Part shown: positions 1 through 4,791 of the stretch, in pieces
Layout of the letters: each line of letters opens with the position of its first letter
Numbering within the stretch: position 1 is the first letter of the stretch
DNA from: CAYVKY01 sp964452115
GTDB taxonomy: Bacteria > Bacteroidota > Ignavibacteria > Tepidaquicellales > Tepidaquicellaceae
Assembly: GCA_964452115.1 (NCBI GenBank)
Contig: CAYVKY010000142.1
Location: 1-5,411, forward strand
Reading direction: 5' to 3'
Length of the DNA: 5,411 bases
Notes under the pieces: generated by a model
Databases searched by the model: none
Seen by the model: the letters and a program-made list of their open reading frames with translations, nothing else
Told to the model about the DNA's origin: nothing
Translations under genes and position numbers: made by a program

Positions 1-103
1 TACTGATACTACAACTGTAACCTATGTATTATTTATCAAATATACAATTTACAAAAAATAATATTTCCCTGATGAAACCCCTCACTGTTTACCACAAACG
101 AAA
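1..103. other. AT-rich non-coding flank left of the repeat array
   Basis: I see no gene here. The stretch is AT-rich and no frame gives a protein-like translation. The only notable element is GATGAAACCCC at 71-81. It is the exact reverse complement of 629-639 at the far end of the hairpin array and may mark the left edge of the repeat region. The 3' end of an upstream gene, if there is one, lies outside the window. Confidence 0.5.
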
Positions 104-147
104 ACCCCCGCAGGGGGTGACATAATTTATATCTTTTGTGTCACCCC
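104..147. repeat. Leading, inverted hairpin unit of the array
   Basis: Bases 104-118 form a perfect hairpin, ACCCCC-GCA-GGGGGT, the longest arms in the array. Its right side continues as GGGGTGACA (114-122), the exact reverse complement of TGTCACCCC (139-147) at the start of the first 50-bp unit. This first copy therefore points the opposite way from the direct repeats that follow. The distance to the next hairpin is 39 bp instead of the usual 49-51 bp, which also fits an end unit in reversed orientation. Confidence 0.7.
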
Positions 148-290
148 TCCGGGGTTCAGGAGGCGAGAGAAACTCAGTGTTACAATTATGTCACCCCTCC
201 GGGGTTCAGGAGACGAGAGAAACTCAGTGTTACAAATATGTCACCCCTCCGGGGTTCAGGAGACGAGAGAAACTCAGTGTTACAATTGTG
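141..290. repeat. Three tandem 50-bp direct repeats (left block)
   Basis: Three units start at 141, 191 and 241, each exactly 50 bp. Each unit begins TCACCCCTCCGGGGTTCAGG, continues with a variant of AGACGAGAGAAACTCAGTGT, and ends TTACAATTATG or a close variant. The units differ at only a few positions, for example aggcgag against agacgag, and caattatg against caaatatg or caattgtg. Each carries the hairpin ACCCC-TCC-GGGGT (143-155, 193-205, 243-255). Unit GC is about 50%, well above the surrounding AT-rich DNA. The 50-nt period is not a multiple of three, so the block shifts frame between units and is not a coding repeat. No transposase lies alongside. Confidence 0.93.
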
Positions 291-483
291 TCACTCCGTC
301 GGGGTGAAATGTTTGTAGATATAGATTATACAGTCTATTATACCCCGTCGGGGTTATATGTTTTTTGCAATCGTATTAATTATCTCAATATTTAATATTG
401 TAAGAAATTGCAAAACATTTAACCCCCACGGGGTAAAAGGATTCAGATACTAAAAAGCTACAGACATATAACCCCGCTGGGGT
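291..483. repeat. Central inverted pair of diverged hairpin units (BIME-like)
   Basis: Four hairpins of the same family occur here: 293-305 (ACTCC-GTC-GGGGT), 342-354 (ACCCC-GTC-GGGGT), 422-434 (ACCCC-CAC-GGGGT) and 471-483 (ACCCC-GCT-GGGGT). The DNA between them differs from the 50-bp units and is arranged as a mirror. GGGGTTATATGTTTTTTGCA from 350 is matched in reverse complement by 407-426, which reads GGGGTTAAATGTTTTGCAAT on the other strand. The outer 36-bp spacers, 306-341 and the reverse complement of 435-470, share a start of the type nAnATGTnTGTAG and match at roughly half of all positions. A perfect small palindrome, CAATATT-T-AATATTG (386-400), sits near the centre. The 80-bp hairpin-to-hairpin gap at the centre is explained by this change of orientation. 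Confidence 0.75.
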
Positions 484-640
484 AAGGAAAAAAAAGAATC
501 TCAGTGTTACAATTGTACCACCCCTCCGGGGTTCAGGATACGAGAGAAACTCAGTGTTACAATTGTGTCACCCCTGCCGGGGTTCAGGAGATAAGAGAAA
601 CTCAGTGTTACAATTGTGTCACCCCTCCGGGGTTTCATCT
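484..640. repeat. Right block of 50-bp direct repeats and array end
   Basis: This block repeats the unit of the left block in the same orientation. A partial copy (about 497-517, tctcagtgttacaattgta) leads into units starting at 518 (50 bp) and 568 (51 bp, because one G is inserted in the loop, giving ACCCC-TGCC-GGGGT at 570-583). A last hairpin follows at 621-633. After that the sequence departs from the unit as GGGGTTTCATC (629-639), so the array ends about there. Hairpins lie at 520-532, 570-583 and 621-633. That direct units continue on both sides of the mirrored centre suggests the centre was inserted into, or grew within, an existing tandem array. Confidence 0.9.
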
Positions 641-773
641 CTATTTTAGTAATTCGAATATATTCTATCTCCACTGATATATCATTTATTTTGGACAGAT
701 GTGGATACATAATAAAATACAAACAGTAAAATACCTTTTAATAAAACTTGAATTAAATTATTTTTATTGATGA
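641..773 (+). promoter_or_regulatory. Leader and possible weak promoter of the PHP-ribH pair
   Basis: This AT-rich, repeat-free leader must hold the promoter of the plus-strand pair unless transcription enters from the repeat array. The best sigma-70-like match is TTGGAC (691-696) and TAAAAT (713-718) with a 16-bp spacer. The -10 is good and the -35 is poor. No Shine-Dalgarno sequence precedes the start codons at 774 and 780. That is normal for Bacteroidota-type leaders, where an A/T-rich region replaces it. No riboswitch of the FMN type was recognised upstream of ribH or here. Confidence 0.25.
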
Positions 774-1592
774 ATGATTATGAAAGCTGATTTACATATA
801 CATTCCGAATATTCTGACGGAAATCTTTCGATAGAAAACTTAATTGAACTTCTGAAAAAAAACGGTATTTCCATTTTTTCGATTACTGACCACGACGGAA
901 TTCAGGGAACTGCGGAAGCGTTTGAGAAAGCCAAAGGAAGCGGATTGACTGCTATTGCGGGAATTGAATTCAGCGCGCAGTTCAATAAGCGTGAAGTGCA
1001 TATACTCGGATACGGAATTGATTATAATTCGGGAATGCTCGAAGAATATCTGAAAGGTATCAACCGTTCGAGAATGAACCGGTTTAATGAAATGCTTGGC
1101 AGGCTGAATAAAATCGGATGCAAGGTGACATTCGAAGATGTGAAAAAGATTTTTCCGGAAGATATCCCGCTTGGCAGGCCTCATCTGGCAAAGACGCTTA
1201 TAAAAAACGGATATGCATCTTCACTTCAGGAAGCATTTTATAAGTATCTCGGTGACAATAAAATCGCGGATGTGAAAAAGAAAAATCCTCATGCGATGGA
1301 AGTTATCGAGCTGATAAAAGAAACCGGCGGGAAAGCGTTTCTGGCTCATCCCGGCAAGCATTTTCTGTGGGACGACATTAACGATTTTCTTGACTGTGAA
1401 ATTGACGGAATTGAAATTATACATCCGACTCATACAAAATCGAAAACGGATTTTCTGAGAAATTTTGCCGAAGAAAAAAATCTTCTGAAATGCGGAGGTT
1501 CTGATTTTCACGGGATATTCCAGAAAGACTATCACAATATCGGAAAATATTATATCGAAGAAAACGAATTACAATTATTATACAGTTTATGA
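774..1592 (+). CDS. PHP-domain phosphoesterase, RNase AM / YciV-like
   Basis: This 272-residue cytoplasmic protein is a metal-dependent phosphoesterase of the PHP family (COG0613 type). PHP motifs appear in order: D6-L-H8-I-H10-S, T38-D-H40-D41, G63-I-E65, HILGY (76-80), GRPH (134-137), AHPG (191-194), a His-rich IIHPTH (215-220) and GSDFHG (242-247). These His and Asp residues are the expected metal ligands. The middle part, GRPHLAK through AFYKYLG (154-160), and AHPG match the pattern of Escherichia coli YciV. YciV is RNase AM, a 5'-3' exonuclease that trims rRNA 5' ends and also acts on 3',5'-bisphosphonucleotides. The length is close to that family's. Start choice is open between ATG 774 and ATG 780; the second gives the more usual MKADLHIHS. 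Its stop overlaps the ribH start (ATGA), so the two are probably translated together. The family is sure, the substrate is inferred. Other PHP enzymes such as histidinol phosphatase fit less well. Confidence 0.9.
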   Translation: MIMKADLHIHSEYSDGNLSIENLIELLKKNGISIFSITDHDGIQGTAEAFEKAKGSGLTAIAGIEFSAQFNKREVHILGYGIDYNSGMLEEYLKGINRSRMNRFNEMLGRLNKIGCKVTFEDVKKIFPEDIPLGRPHLAKTLIKNGYASSLQEAFYKYLGDNKIADVKKKNPHAMEVIELIKETGGKAFLAHPGKHFLWDDINDFLDCEIDGIEIIHPTHTKSKTDFLRNFAEEKNLLKCGGSDFHGIFQKDYHNIGKYYIEENELQLLYSL

Positions 1593-2086
1593 AAATAGAC
1601 AACGGAAAAAATAAAATCAAAAAAGCAGCAAAGGATTTATCAATCGTAATTGTTGCAAGCAATTTTAACGGACGCGTTGTAAACAATCTCGTAAAAGGTG
1701 CGAAGGCTGCATTAACAGAGTGCGGTGTGAAAAAAATAAAAATCGTGCGCGTGCCCGGGGCATTTGAAATTCCTCTTGCAATCAAAGCCGCAGCATCATC
1801 GGATTACAAAGTGGACGGTGCGGTTGCATTGGGCTGCGTTATCAAGGGTGAAACGGCGCATTTTGAATATGTTGCCGGGCCGGTGTCGCATTCATTAAAC
1901 AGACTGTCGGTTGATTTGAAAATTCCTATAGGATTCGGTGTGCTTGCCTGCTACACTCCGCAGCAGGCTTATGACAGAAGCCGCATTAAACCGCTGAATG
2001 CCGATACTAATAAAGGTTATGAATCCGCTATGGCTGTGATTGAAATGATTAATGTGCTGAAGGATTTCAGCCGGAAATCTTCATAA
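1589..2086 (+). CDS. ribH: 6,7-dimethyl-8-ribityllumazine synthase
   Basis: This enzyme condenses 5-amino-6-ribitylamino-uracil with 3,4-dihydroxy-2-butanone 4-phosphate to make 6,7-dimethyl-8-ribityllumazine, the second-last step of riboflavin synthesis. In the family it acts as pentamers or 60-subunit capsids in the cytoplasm. The 165 residues contain the family's motifs in order: SNFN (24-27), VPGAFEIPLA (55-64), GCVIKGETAHFEYVAG (82-97) with the catalytic His91, FGVLAC (116-121), QQAYDR (125-130) with the phosphate-binding Arg, and NKGYESA (141-147). Length is near the usual 155-160. From Arg130 to NKG the chain is four residues longer than in Bacillus subtilis or E. coli RibH, which read RAGTKAGNKG there. 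The ATG overlaps the PHP stop by 4 nt and has no Shine-Dalgarno sequence, so coupling to the upstream gene is likely. The 3' end overlaps the convergent suhB by 20 nt. No other riboflavin gene is present in the window. Confidence 0.97.
   Translation: MKIDNGKNKIKKAAKDLSIVIVASNFNGRVVNNLVKGAKAALTECGVKKIKIVRVPGAFEIPLAIKAAASSDYKVDGAVALGCVIKGETAHFEYVAGPVSHSLNRLSVDLKIPIGFGVLACYTPQQAYDRSRIKPLNADTNKGYESAMAVIEMINVLKDFSRKSS
2061..2081. terminator. Hairpin across the overlapping ends of ribH and suhB
   Basis: GATTTC (2063-2068) pairs with GAAATC (2074-2079) around the loop AGCCG. A G-T wobble and an A-T pair extend the stem to 2061/2081. It covers the suhB stop (2067-2069, minus) and lies just before the ribH stop (2084-2086, plus). 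It is the only hairpin seen between the convergent genes. There is no T-tract on either side, so it is not a classical Rho-independent terminator. It may only slow or stabilise the transcript ends. Confidence 0.25.
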
Positions 2087-2846
2087 CATCAATCATCTGA
2101 CTGTGGATGTGTGAGTTCGTTGCAAGAATCTGTTTGTGATAAATGCTGTACTCTCCTCCCCTGAAATCCGAAAGCATTCCGCCTGCTTCTTTTAATATAC
2201 AGGCGCCCGCCGCAGTATCCCAGGGATTAAGTTTATATTCCCAGAAACCGTCAAATCGTCCGCAAGCCGTCCAGCAGAGGTCAAGCGCTGCCGAACCGAG
2301 TCTGCGAATCGGAATATTAAGATTTAAAAACCTGCCGAAAGTTTCGTGAGGGCTGCCTTTACCTGTCGAATTCTGATATGGAAATCCGGTTACAAGAAGT
2401 GATTTCAATAAATCATTTTCTTTTGAAACGCTGATTCGTTTATCATTAAGAAATGCACCTTCGTTTTTTTGTGCGAAGAAAAATTCTTCCGAAATCGGAT
2501 TGTACACCACGCCCATCACCACTTCACCTTTAATTTCAATGCCTATTGATACTGCGCATATCGGTACTGCGTGAGCAAAATTCACAGTGCCGTCAATCGG
2601 GTCTATTATCCATTTCACATCGGATTTCCCGTCGAGCTCACCTATTTCTTCCGATAATATTGCGTGTTCGGGAAATGATTTTTTTATTATGTCAATAATT
2701 TTTGCTTCGGAGGCTTTATCAACTTCGGTTACGAGATTTGAAATGATATCCTTGCTTTCAATTTCAAAATTTGTGTTGAAACTGCCGCGGATTATTTTAC
2801 CCGCTTCGGTTGATGCATCAAATAAAACTTTTTTAAAATCTTTCAT
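2067..2846 (-). CDS. suhB: Inositol monophosphatase family protein (SuhB-like)
   Basis: This Mg-dependent phosphatase of the IMPase superfamily probably hydrolyses myo-inositol 1-phosphate or a related sugar phosphate. Starting at ATG 2846 it has 259 residues, typical for SuhB. Motifs in order, numbered from that Met: NLVTEVD (37-43), LSEEIG (64-69) with metal-binding Glu, WIIDPIDGTVNFAHAVP (79-95) with Asp82 and Asp85 as ligands and the GT phosphate site, RRLGSAALDLCWTACGRFDG (181-200), and PWDTAAG (208-214) with the third Asp (210). The LGSAALDLC...GR.DG signature is typical of IMPase/SuhB and argues against CysQ or FBPase. A TTG at 2861 is in frame and would add five residues, but it would overlap the previous gene; ATG 2846 leaves a 4-nt gap and is preferred. 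It is the last gene of a four-gene minus-strand operon. E. coli SuhB also aids rRNA transcription; whether this one does is unknown. Confidence 0.92.
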   Translation of the reverse strand: MKDFKKVLFDASTEAGKIIRGSFNTNFEIESKDIISNLVTEVDKASEAKIIDIIKKSFPEHAILSEEIGELDGKSDVKWIIDPIDGTVNFAHAVPICAVSIGIEIKGEVVMGVVYNPISEEFFFAQKNEGAFLNDKRISVSKENDLLKSLLVTGFPYQNSTGKGSPHETFGRFLNLNIPIRRLGSAALDLCWTACGRFDGFWEYKLNPWDTAAGACILKEAGGMLSDFRGGEYSIYHKQILATNSHIHSQMIDVMKISG

Positions 2847-2850
2847 ATTT

Positions 2851-3624
2851 TTAATCTTCAATATTTAATTCAAGTCCGTCATAAGACAATTCAATGTTTT
2901 CGGGGAGTTCACGGCTGACTTCATCGTGGTTCAGGTCGTGTGTAATATGTGTGAAATACGTCTTTTTCGGATTGAACATCCGGGCAAGTTCGATAGATTT
3001 TGCAAGATGAAAGTGAGTAGGGTGCGGCTTCCGGCGGAGAGCATTTATAATCAGCACATCAAGATTTTCAAATTTCGGATACTGGTCTTCCGGAATAAAA
3101 CTGCCGTCAGTGACGTATGCAAAATTTCCGATTCTGTATCCGAGAATTCCGAGCCTGCCGTGCATAATTTTTATCGGAATAATTTTTAATCCTTCAAAGT
3201 AAAACGGTTCATTGTCAATTCTGTGTACGTTAACCAGCGGTACTGCCCTGTAGTTTATAAGTTCCGGGTCGAATGCATATCTGTACGTGATGGAGATTTC
3301 ATCCATAGTGTGCTTGTTGCCGTAGATATCTATGAATTTGTCGTAATGCTGGTTAATCTGACGGAGGTCATCCATTCCCATAATATGGTCAACGTGCGGA
3401 TGTGTGAAAAGCACTGCATCAAGGTCAATGATTCCCGCGCGAAGCATCTGCTGCCGGAAATCAATTGAAGTGTCTATTAAAATTTTTAAATTATTTTTTG
3501 TCTGAATATAAACCGAAGCCCTGAGCCGTTTATCTTTTGGATTTGCGGATTTGCATGTTTTGCATTCACATCCGATCACAGGCACTCCTTGCGAAGTTCC
3601 TGAACCTAAAACAATTATTTTCAT
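2851..3624 (-). CDS. PhnP-like metallo-beta-lactamase-fold hydrolase
   Basis: This 257-residue cytoplasmic metallohydrolase belongs to the COG1235 (PhnP) branch of the metallo-beta-lactamase fold. The N-terminus GSGTSQGVP (7-15) is typical of the branch. The dinuclear metal site is visible as H75-P-H77-V-D79-H80, H155 (IMHGR), D173 (VTDGS) and the C-terminal THITHD (225-230). Cys19, Cys21 and Cys24 (GCECKTCKS) match the cysteines that hold an extra structural zinc in E. coli PhnP. PHPTHFHLAKSIELA (200-214) is another conserved branch motif. PhnP is a cyclic ribose phosphodiesterase of the C-P lyase pathway, but no phn gene lies nearby, so the substrate here is open; a general phosphodiesterase role is likely. 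One nucleotide separates its ATG from the stop of the upstream 98-aa gene, and four separate its stop from suhB, so co-translation within one mRNA is very likely. Confidence 0.9.
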   Translation of the reverse strand: MKIIVLGSGTSQGVPVIGCECKTCKSANPKDKRLRASVYIQTKNNLKILIDTSIDFRQQMLRAGIIDLDAVLFTHPHVDHIMGMDDLRQINQHYDKFIDIYGNKHTMDEISITYRYAFDPELINYRAVPLVNVHRIDNEPFYFEGLKIIPIKIMHGRLGILGYRIGNFAYVTDGSFIPEDQYPKFENLDVLIINALRRKPHPTHFHLAKSIELARMFNPKKTYFTHITHDLNHDEVSRELPENIELSYDGLELNIED

Positions 3625-3625
3625 A

Positions 3626-3922
3626 TTACAATGAAAGTTGATTTTCTATCATTTCCCTGATATGAGGTTTGATGTATATATCATCAATGCCTATATCAGC
3701 GATAGTTTTAAGCAAAAAATTTATTTTTTTATCCTGCTCAAGCGTTCTATTAAGAAGCAGGGTTCTCTCTTCTCTGAGAAGACAAAACCCTCCTTTAAAA
3801 TTTCCTTTTTCAATGCGGACTTTATATCCGATTTTATTGAAAATTTCGAGCAGTTCGTTTATCAGCTGCTCTTTCTTTTCATCTAACTGCTTATGCGGTT
3901 GTTTTCTAATTACTCTTGCCAC
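3626..3922 (-). CDS. Conserved-looking hypothetical protein, 98 aa
   Basis: I do not recognise a named domain. The protein looks real: it fills the gap between two operon genes, lies 14 nt after the membrane-protein stop and 1 nt before the hydrolase ATG. It has a well-formed soluble sequence with no signal peptide or membrane segment. Residues 12-32 form a charged amphipathic helix (LDEKKEQLINELLEIFNKIG). It is followed by a likely beta-rich core, YKVRIEKGNFKGGFCLLREE (33-52), with a single Cys47, and then an alpha/beta tail ending IKPHIREMIEN. From memory, small proteins with a similar G-F-K-G-G-x-C core occur in Bacteroidota-type genomes without known function; this is unverified. The start is GTG 3922: the upstream in-frame triplet is a stop six bases back, so no ATG is possible. 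Confidence 0.8.
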   Translation of the reverse strand: MARVIRKQPHKQLDEKKEQLINELLEIFNKIGYKVRIEKGNFKGGFCLLREERTLLLNRTLEQDKKINFLLKTIADIGIDDIYIKPHIREMIENQLSL

Positions 3923-3936
3923 AATTCATTAAAATT

Positions 3937-4515
3937 TTAATCATCGTCTTCGTGCATCAGATAATCATACGAATATGATTTGATATCCGTCTGCTCTTTA
4001 TCAATTTCTTCTTTGGTTTTTTTAAGTGGTTTGAATATTGCAATAATTATTATTGTATAGTAACCCAAAAGCCCTATCCACGGCACTCCCTTGAGGAAGC
4101 CGATTCTTCTGCCGAAAAGTTCAAGCTGCAGTTTCCAGTCTGGATACGGCTGGAGATAGAGAAGGAAAAATTTGAAGTCGAGAAACGAACTGTAAAATTC
4201 GACAGGTGAAAATACAAAAAATATTATCGCGCACATCAGAAGCCATACATTTTCGCGGTAATCCACTTTATAATTTTTAAGGAACATAATTGCCGAAATG
4301 AATAAAATCAGATATGCTCCCATAATCACAAGTGATGAGAATGACAACAACCGGAATATCAATGTTTGTTCATTCAGCTGCAAATCAGTGCGGAAACTGA
4401 ATTCATCAAAGTTCAGAAGCTGATTGCCAATGATGAATCTGATGTTGATTCCGCCGAGAAAAGCGATACCTGCGAAAATTAAAATTACTAACCAAACTTT
4501 AGCTTTAGTAGTCAA
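3937..4515 (-). CDS. Four-helix integral membrane protein of unknown function
   Basis: I cannot assign a family. The 192-residue protein has four hydrophobic segments: about 7-29, 57-79, 90-112 and 143-161. A 27-residue loop containing LNFDEFSFRTDLQLNE follows the first, an aromatic loop (SSFLDFKFFLLYLQPYPDW, 109-127) precedes the last, and the C-terminal tail is charged (KPLKKTKEEIDKEQ, ending HEDDD). Lys and Arg near helix ends (KNYK, KKTKEE) place both termini probably in the cytoplasm. The only usable start is TTG 4515, since an in-frame stop lies 15 nt upstream and the next Met is residue 65, beyond the first helix. It is the first gene of the minus-strand operon with the 98-aa protein, the PhnP-like hydrolase and suhB, 14 nt ahead of the next gene. 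Nothing suggests a transporter or signalling domain. Confidence 0.8.
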   Translation of the reverse strand: MTTKAKVWLVILIFAGIAFLGGINIRFIIGNQLLNFDEFSFRTDLQLNEQTLIFRLLSFSSLVIMGAYLILFISAIMFLKNYKVDYRENVWLLMCAIIFFVFSPVEFYSSFLDFKFFLLYLQPYPDWKLQLELFGRRIGFLKGVPWIGLLGYYTIIIIAIFKPLKKTKEEIDKEQTDIKSYSYDYLMHEDDD

Positions 4516-4518
4516 TTG

Positions 4519-4522
4519 TCCT
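4519..4522 (-). promoter_or_regulatory. Shine-Dalgarno-like AGGA before a TTG start
   Basis: On the minus strand AGGA lies three bases before TTG 4515. The spacing is shorter than usual. It is, however, the only SD-like sequence found at a gene start in this window, and it stands before the one gene that begins with TTG. It supports TTG 4515 as the start of the membrane protein. Confidence 0.35.
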
Positions 4523-4556
4523 ATGATTTATAAAAATATAAAATTATTTAATATAG

Positions 4557-4587
4557 ATTATAAAATCAATTACGATACGCAGCCCAA
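4557..4587 (-). promoter_or_regulatory. Candidate promoter of the four-gene minus-strand operon
   Basis: On the minus strand a perfect -10 TATAAT (4557-4562) follows a partial -35 TTGGGC (4582-4587) after 19 bp. Transcription would start near 4550, leaving about 35 nt of very AT-rich leader before TTG 4515. Many TATA-like strings occur here, so the match is suggestive only. Confidence 0.3.
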
Positions 4588-4619
4588 AAAACATATCGGC
4601 ATAAACATTATTCCTTGTT

Positions 4620-4727
4620 TTGCTGCGGAATCTATCCCGACTTGTCGGGAGTGGCGGTGCAAAAACGCTTCCGGGTCTCTCGTTCCGCTGCTCCAGCGGC
4701 GGAACGCATGAAAGGTTAATAAACGAT
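4620..4727. repeat. GC-rich non-coding block with two palindromes
   Basis: This block stands out by base composition: 4635-4710 is about 64% GC between AT-rich flanks. It contains a perfect palindrome TCCCGAC-TT-GTCGGGA (4635-4650) and a strong stem-loop at 4681-4706, in which CGTTCCGC pairs with GCGGAACG and the pairing continues inward through TGCT/AGCG with one wobble. Frames across it do not look like protein. It resembles a REP-type or MITE-type extragenic repeat; no transposase or target duplication was seen. It lies between the promoter region of the minus operon and the end of osmC. Confidence 0.6.
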
Positions 4728-4757
4728 TGTAGAGACAAAGCATGCTTTGTCTCTACA
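4728..4757. repeat. Perfect 30-bp palindrome
   Basis: The half-site TGTAGAGACAAAGCA (4728-4742) is followed directly by its exact reverse complement (4743-4757), with GCATGC at the centre and no mismatch. It begins 35 nt beyond the osmC stop and could fold into a stem at the 3' end of that transcript. On the minus strand the stem is followed by a moderately T-rich stretch (ATCGTTTATT), which makes it a possible but imperfect terminator. It could equally be a dispersed extragenic palindrome or a protein-binding site. Confidence 0.85.
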
Positions 4758-4791
4758 TTAAAATCAAAATTGATTCAGTGTTCCCGGGTTA

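Noticed and set aside
136..395. Small open frames (60 and 85 codons) across the left repeat block, and one of 71 codons on the minus strand at 507-722
   Set aside because: They are translations of the 50-bp repeat in successive frames. The period is not divisible by three, the products have low-complexity repeated pieces, and there is no start signal.
104..633. CRISPR array
   Set aside because: The constant part is only a 13-15 bp palindrome, and most intervening sequences are copies of one another or of a second repeat family rather than unique spacers. No cas gene or leader is present. The regular spacing alone is not enough.
1589..1600. FMN riboswitch controlling ribH
   Set aside because: The ribH start lies within the end of the PHP gene, leaving no leader, and the sequence before the PHP gene shows no FMN-aptamer core that I can recognise.
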